A stretch of DNA of 64,000 nucleotides from Cephalotus follicularis (Eukaryota; Streptophyta; Magnoliopsida; Oxalidales; Cephalotaceae), in contig BDDD01005078.1 in assembly GCA_001972305.1 (NCBI GenBank), forward strand, positions 1-64,000, in the 5' to 3' direction. Positions 45,089 to 56,311 of this stretch are shown one piece after another. Made by a program: the position numbers and the translations under genes. Each line of letters opens with the position of its first letter. Positions within the stretch are counted from its first letter, which is position 1. The notes beneath the pieces were generated by a model. The model was not told the DNA's origin and did not search any database. It saw nothing but the letters and a program-made list of their open reading frames with translations.

Positions 45089-47557
45089 TTGGTTGAAGAT
45101 GAGATGTATGATTCATTTGATGAAGATGTAGAGGAGGTTGATGTTCCTAATGTTATACATGGTGGACAAGGAACTAGCAATGTCGATGGCAAAGGAATGG
45201 AGATGTATGATTCAATTGATCCAAATGTAGAGGAGACTGACACCCCTAAGGTTACAGATGGTGGAGAAGAAACTGGCGATGTTGATGGCGAAAGAATGAT
45301 TTCTCCTGCCAACGATATTGATGAGCCAATTCTTGGGAAGTCCTTTGCTACAAGTGATGATGCTTACATATTCTACAATAACTATGCATTAGTTAAGGGC
45401 TTTGGCACTCTAAGACATTCAACTTTCAAGTCTAGGTCCACAAAGCAACTAATCAGGAAAATGTATGTCTGTAACAAGGAAGGGAGGAAACCTTTAATCA
45501 ATAAAGGGCAGCACGAAATTTGATGTCATCGAGATACAAGAACAGGTTGTATGGCCAAGATGAAGATTGCATTAGCAAAGAAAGGAGGGTGGACTGTGAT
45601 TAAGTTCAACGACATGCATAATCATACCATCACTCCATCAAAAGTGAAGAAGCATCATTCCCACAGAAAATTTCTTCGAACTGCAGCTTGCAAAACTTTG
45701 ATGTCTGACTTTTATCAAGAGGGCTTAAGGCCTTGTCAAATTCCAAAGGCTTTGACTGTTGTTACTGGCAGCCGAGAAATGGATGTGACCGCAAAACAGT
45801 GTACCGACTACTTGAAGGTTAAGAGAAAAATAATGTAGGTCGAGAATGTTTTGGAATCATCAAACATTTCCAACAGAAGTCAATTAGAGATGATGGCTAT
45901 TATTTCATTATAGACTTATCTAAAGATGGGGGCTTTAGAAGTGTTTTTTGGGCTGATGGGAGATCTAGGACAGCATATTCTCAGTTGGGCGATGTTGTAG
46001 TCTTTGATGTGACATACAAGACTAAAAAATTCATGTTGCCTTTTGCACCTTTTATTGGTGTCAACCATCATCGACAATCAATTTTATTTGGTGCCGCATT
46101 GTTAGAAGACGAGACAGAAGAAACGTTTGTGTGGTTATTTGAGCAGTTTTTGAAGTGCATGTTTGGCAAACCTCCATCAGCTATTATCACTGACCAAGAT
46201 GGAGCTATTTGTAATGCAATCAAGAAGGTCTTTCCGGATGCTCGTCATCGGTTTTGTGCATGGCACATTAGCAAACATGTTCTTGAGCATCTTCAGCCAT
46301 TACGCTCACGTTATGCTGACTTCCCTAAAGATTACAATAGATGGATTAAAAGTAAGAGCATCGAGGAATTTGAGAGGGGAAACAAAAAGTATGAGATAGG
46401 GGAAAGGGGTTGGTTAGTGAAAATGTACGGCTTGCGACAACATTGGGTGAAAGCTTATCTCAAGGACACTTTTTTTGCAGGCATGACCACAAGTGGTAGA
46501 AGTGAGAGCATAAATTCATTTTTCGATGGCTATGTTAATGCAAATACTACATTAACTGAATTTGTTCAACAATACGACAAAGCAGTCAAAAGTCGTCGGG
46601 ATGCAGAAGAAGATGAAGACTTAAGGACTATAAACACCGATGCTGTTTCAATTACACCACATCGGATTGAAGAGCATGCTGGTAGCATCTACACTCATCT
46701 TGTGTTTGAGTTGTTCAAAGTGGAGTGGACAAAAAGCTTCTTATGTGCCTATGAAAAGTTGGGCAAGGATGGTAATGTTCAAAAATATATGGTTGGGTTG
46801 GATAATAAGGATAAAAGCTGATGGAGAACTGTTGAGTTTGACTTGTCGGGAGATATATCGGCCAAGTGTTCATGTGCAAAGTTTGAGACCAATGGACTTT
46901 TATGCAAGCATGTCTTGTGCATCATGAGGGAAAGGCAACTTTGGACGATTCCGAAGCAATATATTTTGCCTAGATGGACAATTGATGCTAGATATAAGGT
47001 GAGTAGTGCTAGGACTGATAATCCTTTTTTCTTAGCAGATAATCCTATTGTTTTTTGATTTATTGATCATATGTAATAGAGTAATATCTAACACGTTTAA
47101 CATTTTGCATAATTTCTTTGATCTATCAGGTGAGTGGTGTTAATGTTAGTGCAATGAATGAAATGGTGTCACTCCCCTTGCTTTATGGTCCATAAGAGCA
47201 AAATTCAATCAGGCCATCGAAGATGCAAGGAATTCTCCAACTGTTATACAAGAGCTCGATTCATTCCTTAGTAGCCTCTTGGAAAATCTTGCCTTGCAGA
47301 AGAAAATTATTCGGATTGAAGTTAATGCAACACCTAGCCAAATTGGCTCCACAATGGGGATTTCACAACTAGAAGAGACTGGTCACATATCAATTCGTGA
47401 CCCTGCTGCCCCTGTGAAGACTAAAGGGCGACCAAAGAATGCAACAAGATTGAAATCAGGATTCGAATCAAGCAGGGAACCAAAGAAACAACGAACCTGC
47501 AGCTTTTGCAACGGAAAGGGTCACAACAAATCTGGATGTCCCAAAAGGAAGTTATAA
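45089..47557 (+). pseudogene. MULE/FAR1-type transposase, decayed
   Basis: In order: an acidic N-terminus with an internal duplication (EMYDSFDEDVEE and EMYDSIDPNVEE); a FAR1-type DNA-binding region (about 45330-45720: GKSFATSDDAYIFYNNYA, CHRDTRTGC, NDMHNHT); the MULE transposase core from about 45990 (VVFDVTYKTKKFMLPFAPFIGVN, then ITDQDGAICNAI with a catalytic Asp, then CAWHI); a SWIM zinc finger, CSC...CKHV (about 46868-46920); an intron 46999-47129; and a tail with KGRPKNATR and a CCHC knuckle (CSFCNGKGHNKSGC). Damage: TGA at 45521, a frameshift at about 45830, TGA at 46819 and a frameshift at about 47185. Confidence 0.92.
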
Positions 47558-48598
47558 AAATGAAAAATAATTTTAACTTGATACTTTAATGATTTTAAGT
47601 GAATTTTTAGAATGACATGTTCTTTCCTAATTCACTATGAAATTGTTAGAATGTCGTCTTGTAGATGGGTATCGGAGAGGATAATGCATCTTTACCGGAA
47701 TATGGAGAGCCTTTATAATGATTCTATGCTCCGGCAAATTAATGGAGTGATAGTGAGTATGACAGTTATTATAGTTCTATGACATTAATGTTTACATTTT
47801 CAATAATTAACAACATAACTTGAATGACAAGTGTAGTATTTAATCGTATAAATTGTATTTTTTTGATAGGTTGGCTCCGATTGAGATCAAAGGGAAAAGT
47901 GATGGTGTTCAAGTCGCAATTGAAGATCCTGTAGAAAATTTGAGATGTTTGAACTGTGGATGCAAGTAATTTAATACTTTGTAACATTGCTCTGTTTTAT
48001 TATGTATGGAATCATCATGGTTTGGGATTCAATGGTGTGAGAATTGTTATTATTATTGATGTTATTGTTTCTGAGATTCAAGGCCTATATTGTGAATTGT
48101 GACTTGCTTTTTTAAGAGTCTATTATCAGATTGTTTGATTAGTGATTGTATTGTTTTTTTGGAACTTGTATTCATATTCTTTATTATATTGATCACTTGA
48201 AATCCTATATAAGTAATCGATTAGATATCCATCAAGTTAAAAAATGAAAACTCATGCTTTAATTGATCAAGTTAGAAGAAGAAGAAGAAGAAGAAGAAGA
48301 ATAGTGAGCAAAAAAAAATTGTGATTTTATTGTTCAACTTCCCAGGTATATACAACTAATGAAACTGATTCTTTAACTTGAATTGTTACATGCCTATGGC
48401 TAATTACTTGAAAAACACAATAACTACATTACAAGTGAGACTCAAAGATTACAATCATTTAGTTGTTGATCCAATCCAATTGGCTTCCAATTATCCCCTG
48501 CAATACAATCATAACATAGAATTTACACCAAGCTGGTCTTAAGTCGTCGCAGAACACAATCAAGTTCTTATTAATAAGAAGGTAATACATCCTTTGCA
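47558..48598. other. MULE 3' non-coding region
   Basis: No gene supported. AT-rich, with a (GAA)8-9 tract at about 48275-48300 followed by A8. Confidence 0.6.
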
Positions 48599-48603
48599 TA
48601 ATG

Positions 48604-50101
48604 TGATGGAATCGGATTAGGCACGATATTGTCCACCCAAGGTACCCACGTCGCACACAAAGCGTCGACGCCTTCCAATAAGCGTCGACGCTTATATGTA
48701 ATAACACTATATGTTTCAAGTGTTAAGCGTTGACGCTTTCCCAGAAGGCGTCGACGCTTTATATAATGATACGCGTTGATACTTTCCAAAAGGCGTCGAC
48801 GCTTAGACAAACTGGTTAGGCAAAAAGAGTCTAACTCTTCTTTAAATGAGTCTAACTCATATAATCCCTTCGAATATTGATTAAGTAAGATCAAACAAAT
48901 ATGTTACAATAAAATGTAGGATCCACTTAACCGATATTTGACACCAAGACTTAATATGTCTAACATATTAAAAAAATAATCATTATTGGACAGGGACCCT
49001 TCAAAATCTTGGTTAAAATCGGAAGTGTTCATAAAGTACCGAAATACCCCCAGAGTCCGGTTTAACCATTCAAAATGGTCCAAGACCAATTTAAATGCTC
49101 TCAGAATAATATCTAATATTATTCATATGGAAAAATTAATCTAATTAATTTTCTCATAATTTATTACATACCTCTTTAACCTTAAATTTTCTAAGTCGTC
49201 ATGTGTACAATAATCATTTGTCATGCTTGACCCCGATTGAGGTATAAGGTAAGGATATGTGTCAACCCTAGATAATACCTCAATGGCTAAAATATCTGAT
49301 CATTACTAGGACCTTTGGTAAACTCTACGAAAATCTAATTTACAGTCTACCTCAACCTTGGACAAGGATTTCACAAGTCCAAAGTATAATCAGATCATAA
49401 TAGAGACGATCACGTTCGCTCAAGTGTGACAATCCCATATTACGCACTCACTTATATTCGTATAGATTCGATCATACCCAAAGACCACCCGATTGACAAC
49501 CCTGCGCAAGGACTGGGTAAGGTGGAGATCAAAGCATAACCATCTCCATACAATATAGAGCAGTCGCTCAGGTCTAAGGATCAAACGAGTTTGAGAACTC
49601 GCTAAGTGATCATCACTTATACACAACCGCAAAAAGTAGGAGTCACTACTGACACGAGAATAACGACAATCCAAATAGTGTCTCCTACGCGGGTCCAGTT
49701 CAGTGTACACGCTCCTAGCGCGAAACCCGTATTTGCCCTAGTGTCCAACACAGATGGTAGTGAGAGAATCCATCCTCCAATTCCATGAGCAGACAACATA
49801 CGCGCAAGTCTATCCGGTTCACTAAAGCCAACAAAGTGAACCGATGACTTGGAACTAATTTGACATAAAGAATAAGGTAACCAATATCACAGCCTCTATG
49901 CTAAGCATCCAACCTTATGTCAGGGCATCACAAGTGTAAGCAGGTAAATAATAATATACTTAAATTAAGTGATAAAACACAAGTGATATAACAATAAAAA
50001 ATTAACACGCATCATATATATAAGGAATAAGATTGTTTCATAAAAGAATAAATATAAAACAACAGTACATCCAATGTCTTGTCGGGTCACTACATCTAAC
50101 A
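48604..50101 (-). mobile_element. Copia solo LTR CO4 inside the MULE
   Basis: Plus-strand ends TGATGGAATC and ACATCTAACA (the complement starts TGTTAGATG), with a perfect TAATG duplication (48599-48603 and 50102-50106). Its body at 49240-50060 matches, in reverse, the upstream half of the CO1/CO2 LTRs (blocks at 25540-26040, such as GTGACAATCCC and CGCTCAGGTCTAAGGA). It carries eight or so GCGTCGACGC-like motifs at 48660-48800. No internal domains. Confidence 0.85.
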
Positions 50102-50106
50102 TAATG

Positions 50107-51177
50107 ACGAACTGAAAAAAGCAATAGAAATTTGGAAGCTGAACAAGCATGCTTCCGAAATACGTCCCCTGCTAGATCAACAAGTCTTTAGTGCCTGCCA
50201 GAACATTAGCTTTTATAATAAAAAGCAATTTTGCCCACGCTTTCAACCAGCAAGAATCCAAAGACAACGGAATCACCCATACAAAAATGTTAACTATTGA
50301 CTCAAAGCTAGCATTTTTGGTCTCTTAGTGACGATCTTTTACAGTTTTTGGTCTTAACCACATGCCTATTTACAGTTTGTCCAAATCTGGCTAAATTCTG
50401 CAAAGAGCAAAATGAATGATAGAATTTACATCAAGACAAATTATTTCAACACTACCAAATTATCAAGCATCAGTAAGAGCTACAATGCCATCAATTATTG
50501 AGAAGACACACAATAATAAGGTTGAAAAATTACAGAGTGATTACTAAAAAGAAAAAGAACTTAAAACAATAGTCACAAAACACAATTGAAAAATCTCAAA
50601 TTCCCAAATCATTGAACAAAGAAATTAACAATAAATGGGTTTTTATCCATCCAATACAAAAAAATAAATTTAACAAATAAACTAAAATTCCAATTCTCAC
50701 CACTAAAACCCCCTGCGGGATGCCAAAGCTAAATTTTGGACACCCAAAAAATAAAAAAAAAACCTACACTCCGAAACCAAAATTTCAAACACCAATTTTA
50801 AACAAAATAAAATCCTACCCATAATCCCTAACCGCATAAAAGAGGCCACAAAAGAGAGAGATGCGGCTTACGATGAGGACGTCGATGTGGTGAGAGTAGT
50901 GTCTTCAGAGAGAGAGTCTGACGGGGCGGGAAGAGAGAGGTGAATTGGGTTAACAGAAAACAAGAGATAACCCTCACCTAAAACGGAGGCGTGCGATGAC
51001 CCCGTCACTTGTGCGCTGAATCGAGTTTATTTCCCTAGGGATAGACTGAGAGAGATGAGATCGTGACCGTAGATGTAGATGGATATTGTCGTCGGAGAGG
51101 GAAAGGAGACGTAGATCGACACTGATAGAAGGGAGTGGTGGGAGTAGTTCTTTAAAATTAAAAGAAAAAAAAATGTA
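50107..51177. other. MULE non-coding region before the right terminal repeat
   Basis: No gene supported. AT-rich to about 50840, then a purine-rich GAGAGA segment (50860-51130). Confidence 0.55.
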
Positions 51178-51266
51178 AAAGGGTAAGTTTAAGGAGGGTG
51201 CAAAACGGTGAGTTTAAGTGATTGCTTATATAACAATATGCAATGCCATCTCATACTCCCTTTCTC
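51178..51266 (-). repeat. MULE right terminal inverted repeat
   Basis: Inverted match to 44081-44165. Confidence 0.88.
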
Positions 51267-51278
51267 ATATATATATAT

Positions 51279-54200
51279 GAAGAAAAAAGAAAAGAAAAAG
51301 TGCCCGACGCTTTATAGAAGCGCCAGGCGCGCTAAGAAGAAAGAGAAGACACAGAGCGTGGGAGAGAAGTGAGAGAGAGCGGGAGAGAGATGGCGCTGGA
51401 GAGAAGGAACGGTGTCGGGTGAAACGACGACGGCCGGAAGACGTGTGTTGGTTTCCTCAACCGACGGTAACTCTCTCTTCTTCATTTCTCTTTTCTTCTT
51501 CTTCGCCAGACCGCCTCTATCATGCATTACCGTGCGTTCCACCGTTGATTTCGTCGCGGGTGCGGGCCGGTCTTCATCTTAAGGAGAAGCTTTACTCCTT
51601 TTGATGGCTGCTCAGGCGTTTTTCGACAGGAATCGGCTAGATTATAGTCGCTGAGTCAACTCGGCAAGTCCATCTCGCTAACGTCTATGACACGACATTC
51701 CACGCTGAGTCACGGCGAGTCTCGGTTGCCAACGGCTTGATCGAAGACTTTTAATGCCTGTTATGGCATGATGAAAGCTTAGGCGACCTGGCCGGTGCTC
51801 CGGCGAGTCGTACCAACGCCGATTCATGACGAGTCACGATTAGCAGTGTATAGATTGTCCAATGTGGAGTCTGATTATGGGAAGCTGGCTGAGTTGGCCG
51901 GAATCTGGCTGGAGCTTCGGTGACGGAAGTGTTGATTCCTGTGCGTAGAGCGTAACGGGAACGTGTTGTATATGCAGTGTAAATGAAGTGATCAAGGATA
52001 GGAAATTTCTAAGCGATGGCGATTCGATAGCCGGTTGAAGCTTGGAGGAGCTGACGGTTTGTCGGTTCTGCTACAGAATCCCTGGAATAGCAAGCAGAAT
52101 TGTTATTACTGCTTCAACTAGTAGGTTATACTATTTGCACTGGATTCGTGCATTTCAATGAATTGTATGAATTGTTACTGTGTTACTGTTATTGCGTGTT
52201 GATTGGCTGTTGTTATATTGTTACTGAAACTGCTACTGTTTACTGGTTATCGCACCCACTGGGAACTGGGTGTGGATCTATAAACTGTTTTTACTGAGAT
52301 TGAAACGGATTTAATGGATTTTGGACATAGTTCCATCGATTTGCGAACTGTTGTTTCTGATAATACCGTCGACACTTTACTGCTTTCAAAACTGACCCGT
52401 TGACGTTTCATGCCTTTAAACAGAGTATTCGATGCTTTATACTTATGCTTTCTAAAACCGTCGACTCTTTTGTGTGTTAAACTAAATAGTCGACACTTTG
52501 CACTTTTAAACTAAACTAGTCGACGCTTAGTGCCCTGTTTTGCAAAATGGCACTGTTTCTCGCTGTCTTCAAATCCAAATGTTTCTTTTTAAAATTGATT
52601 CCATAGGAAGCCTCCCCAAGGCCTTGTATCCTATGCGAATCATCTTTTAACACTGTTGAATCTTCAATCAAGTTTTCAAAGTGATTCTTGAAGAAATGCA
52701 ACAAAAGAGTTTTCATGCAAATAGGTTTTAAGAATGGTTAGGATGGCTACTTTTGGACATCTGGGCCCGGATACCCAATTGGACTTCCTCTCCATTATTT
52801 TACAAACTTTGATAGGGACCAACAACTGATACTGAAAGCTATTACTGAAACTGTTACTGAATACTGTTACTGAAAACCGTTTTGACGGATGTGGATCTCA
52901 CTTGATCCTTTAGGTTCCTATCATTTCTACTGTAATACTGTTACGGGTACAGGTACTGTATGATTAATGTTATGATTGATACTGTTTGAGACCAAATGAG
53001 ATAACCCATTCATGACTCTCACCTCCATCATGAAGGTCATGAATGTTAGACCGCATAATATAGGCTGGACCATTCCGAACAGTCGAGACAATATAGACTA
53101 GACCATTGTGAACAGTCGAGACAATATAGGCTGGACCATTATGAACAGTCAAGACAATATAGGCGGGACCATTGTGAATAGCCGGGATGATATGGGCTTG
53201 GACCATTGTGAACAAGCCCTACTGTAAGCACTGTGTGGTCAGTGTTATCTCACCCTACTCATCTACGACTCAGAGAGTGGGTAGATAGTGGGATGGACCT
53301 ATGGATTGTTTGTCCCTATGTATGTTACTGACTGTTTACTGAGTGTCTACAGGCCTGTGACCTTGGATGTGATTAGGACTAGCTATATATACCCCGCTTA
53401 GGGACGGTTGGTATATCGAAACTGTCCGCAACTGTACATTGATATACTGCACTGCATTGTTATTGTCACTGTTACTACCACTGTTACTGTGCACTGTACT
53501 GTACTGTTACTGTCACTATACTTTACTGCCATTGTACCGTTACACGGCATATTGTTACACTGTCACACTACTGTATTGATGCATACATCGCATATTGTTA
53601 TAACTGTTGCATACATAGCACATAGTATACCCTACACGACCATGTGTCGCTGACACATTTCATTTCATTGTAATGGAATGGGTCAGGCCCAGGTGATGGA
53701 TTGCAATGAGAGAGGCTGAGACATATGGGTTCTTTGTAGCATATTTTGATTTTTCATATTGTATATGATCTTACTTATGGTAATGGATATGGTTTGTTTA
53801 TATGAGTTGTAAAAAGGGCCTTGAGTTATAAATGAACTATATGGGTTTATATACCTTGATATGTATAAGAGACACTCAAAAGACAATATTAGAGATTTGT
53901 ATTATTCAGCTATCGACCTGCCGACATGTGGCAGTGCTTAAGTTATGTGTGTTGATGTATTAAACAGGGACATGCCCATCATTTGAGATGTTAGAATTAT
54001 ATTGTTTTGTTTAAGATGTGGTTGCTGAGGGCTGAGCCCATATATACATATATATAAAAACTGCTGATTCCTCCTTCTGGAGTGTGGATATATAAATTGA
54101 GTTCTTTACAGGTGGTTTAGTTCGATAAATGAATACTTCATACCCGATTTTTGGGAGATTTTAAGAGTTAGTTTTTATTCGTTTTGATTATTCCACTGAT

Positions 54201-54358
54201 GTAATATGACTTCGATTTAAAGTTTTGTATATATATATAGCACTTCTTGAGTATGAATATGATATGAATGGATTGAAGGGAATGATGAAATGATTGAACG
54301 GAAGGTATCTCACGCATCGGGTTGTTGAGGTGTACTCTCGCGGTTCGGGGCGTGACAT
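51279..54358 (+). mobile_element. Family-B LTR copy, left end truncated
   Basis: Ends GGTTCGGGGCGTGACA at 54358, the complement of the TGTCACGCCC start of other B copies. Sirevirus gag resumes at the next base. The left part lacks about 180 bases compared with 30607-34105. Splice-like sites ACG|GTAACT (51467) and TTCTTTACAG (ending 54111) are conserved with that copy. GAGTC/GACTC-rich block at 51640-51880, GTCGAC motifs at 52365-52530, ACTGTT-rich tracts, and a tandem repeat at 53041-53215. Confidence 0.85.
53041..53215. repeat. Tandem repeat, ATATAGGCTGGACCATTGTG type
   Basis: Four or five units of about 40 bases with the core GGACCATTGTGAACAGTCGAGACAA. It lies at the family-B position that holds different repeats in other copies. 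Confidence 0.85.
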
Positions 54359-55677
54359 TTTGTGCTTTGAGTCCTAGTGAATTTAATCGTGTTTCATCCC
54401 TTGATTTTGCAAAGGAAATGTGGGATAGGATAATGGTTACCTACAAAGGAACCAACCAGGTAAAGGACACCAAGATAAACTGATTAGTGCATGATTATGA
54501 GCTATTTACTATGCTTGAGAATGAAAATATTTCTAGTATGTATGCTGGTTTCAATGATATTATTAATGCTCTGAAAGGTCTTGGAAAGGTATACACTAAC
54601 CATGAACTTGTGAGCAAGATTCTTAGGTGCCTACCAAAATCATGGGAACCAAAAGTCACGACAATAAAAGAGGCGAAAGATTTATCAACTTTGCCTTTAG
54701 AAGACTTGCTAGGATCCTTGATGACACATGAGCTTAGAATGAACGATCAAGCAAAGAATGAGCCAAAGAAAAAGACGATTGCCCTGAAAGCGTCAAAAGA
54801 TGAGGAAAGCGATGAAGATGAGATGGCTTTGCTTACAAAGAGGATTAGAAGAATCCTACTTGACAAAAAGAACTTTTCAAAGAAGCAATTGAAGAAGTTT
54901 CAATCGAAAGGAGATTCGAGCAAAAGTGATAACGATGAAAAAGAGGTAATATGTTATGAATGCAACAAACCTGGTCACATAAGACCATATTGTCCTAAAT
55001 TAAAGAATAAAAAGGACAAAAAGAAAGCTATGATCGCAACATGGAGCGGTAGCGATGATTCAAGTTCGGACGAGGATGAAAAAGAGGAAATTACAAACAT
55101 TGCTTTTATGGCTATGGAAGACGAAAATGAGGTATGTTCTTCATCTCTTAGTTATAATGATCTTCAAAATGAATACAATGAATTGATAGACGTATTGGAT
55201 AATCTTAATAGAGAGTATCAATTGTTAAAGAAAATAGCTAATGATAGAGCTAAAGAAAATGCTGAATTGAAAAATCATATTTTGGAATTGAAAAATGATG
55301 AATGTTTAATTGAAAAGAATTCTACTTTAGAAAAAGAGAATTCAGATTTGAAAATAGAAATAGATGCTTTAAAAAAGACTTTTTCAAAATTTTCTGATAG
55401 TAGCAATAAACTGGATAAGTTGCTAGGACTGCAACGTTGTGTTTTTGACAAAGCTGGTTTAGGCTTTGATGAAATGAACAAGGTACAACATTTTAATAAA
55501 TTGTTGGATAGAAAGAAGAATATGGTTAATTTCAATTATTGTGGAAAATTTGGACACTTATCTTCTAATTGTTGGTTTAGAAGAACAAATACAAAGGTTA
55601 AAAGGATATGGGTTCTGAAAGGAACTTTTTCTACTAATGCAAAAGGACCCAAAACCTTTTGGGTACCAAAAAGATGA
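54359..55677 (+). pseudogene. gag: Sirevirus Gag, main C-terminal piece
   Basis: Continues gag after the insertions (FCALSPSEFNRVSSLDFAKE). A TGA at 54481-54483 interrupts it, and then the frame is open to 55677. Domains: retrotransposon Gag region; a complete zinc knuckle CYECNKPGHIRPYC (54952-54993); KKKAMIATWSGSDDSSSDED; a coiled coil (about 55160-55380); a second knuckle YCGKFGHLSSNC, whose first Cys is Phe; and an end GPKTFWVPKR, a usual Gag tail. Two knuckles around a coiled coil is the Sirevirus pattern. In intact relatives pol would follow directly; here it does not. Confidence 0.92.
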
Positions 55678-55929
55678 ACTTTTTTGTTTTGTAGGTGTGC
55701 TTGAAGAAGATTGGACAAAAAGATGATCCAAGCACACATATTGTAAGTGTTTATTGTTTTGATTGTTAAAATGTCACATGATTATTTATTGAATTGTTTG
55801 ATTATGCAATCATTGATTATGTATGCATATTGTTTGCTGTTTTGAATGTGCCATATTTTTCAATGCTTTAAAGTGTTAAAGTTTTAAAAGAAAGAGTTTT
55901 GAAAAATCAAAGTTTTCATGTTTTTAAGA
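55678..55929 (+). other. Spacer where pol would be expected
   Basis: Only about 250 bases, AT-rich, no protease, integrase, RT or RNase H motifs. This marks the pol deletion or the original pol-less structure. Confidence 0.75.
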
Positions 55930-56190
55930 GTTTTCACATCAACGCTATATATTTACGTCAACGTAAATATACACATTAACGTATATACAACATTTTGTTT
56001 TTAAGCGTTAACGAAAATGTTTTCATCCCTATGTTTTTAGCGTCAATGCGATAGATTAGCGTTGACGTTATGTTTTCACGTCAACAATGGCGTTAACGTT
56101 ATTATCTCCTGTACATGAATGTACACGATTAACGTCAACGTGTATGTTAGACGTCGACGCCTAAACACCTGATATATATTATTTTTGGTA
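55930..56190 (+). promoter_or_regulatory. Candidate internal promoter of the Sirevirus accessory ORF
   Basis: About ten copies of CGTCAACG or close variants (CATCAACG, CGTTAACG, CGTTGACG, CGTCGACG) between 55938 and 56160, the same motif class that precedes the TATA box in the LTR. Then TATATATT at 56173-56180, then a C/T-rich leader (CTTTCTTTTCTCTCTCTG) leading to the ATG at 56312. Promoter activity is inference from this arrangement. Confidence 0.55.
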
Positions 56191-56311
56191 TTCTTGTGGA
56201 CACACATTCCTTTTGGCATCAAACCTAGTTTTCCCTCTTTCTTTTCTCTCTCTGAAAAATCGTTTTCAATCACCAAAAATCTCTATTTTCACCATCAAAA
56301 TCGAAACCATC

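Larger units (their letters stand above)
44081..51266 (+). mobile_element. Mutator-like DNA transposon (MULE) with terminal inverted repeats
   Basis: The first about 85 bases (44081-44165) and the last about 88 (51178-51266) are imperfect inverted repeats. Shared stretches include CATTGCATATTGT, ATAAGCAAT and CCGTTTTGCACC, then CCTTAAACTTACCCT. It contains a decayed FAR1/MULE transposase (45089-47557) and an inserted copia solo LTR (48604-50101). Length about 7.2 kb, or 5.7 kb without that LTR. AT-repeat flanks fit a 9-bp duplication. Confidence 0.9.

Noticed and set aside
45089-47557. Host FAR1/FHY3-like transcription factor gene
   Set aside because: It sits between matching terminal inverted repeats and has stops and frameshifts, so it is a transposon gene.
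56213-56311. Start of the accessory ORF at 56213
   Set aside because: The codon there is TTG; the first ATG in frame is 56312, with a reasonable context.
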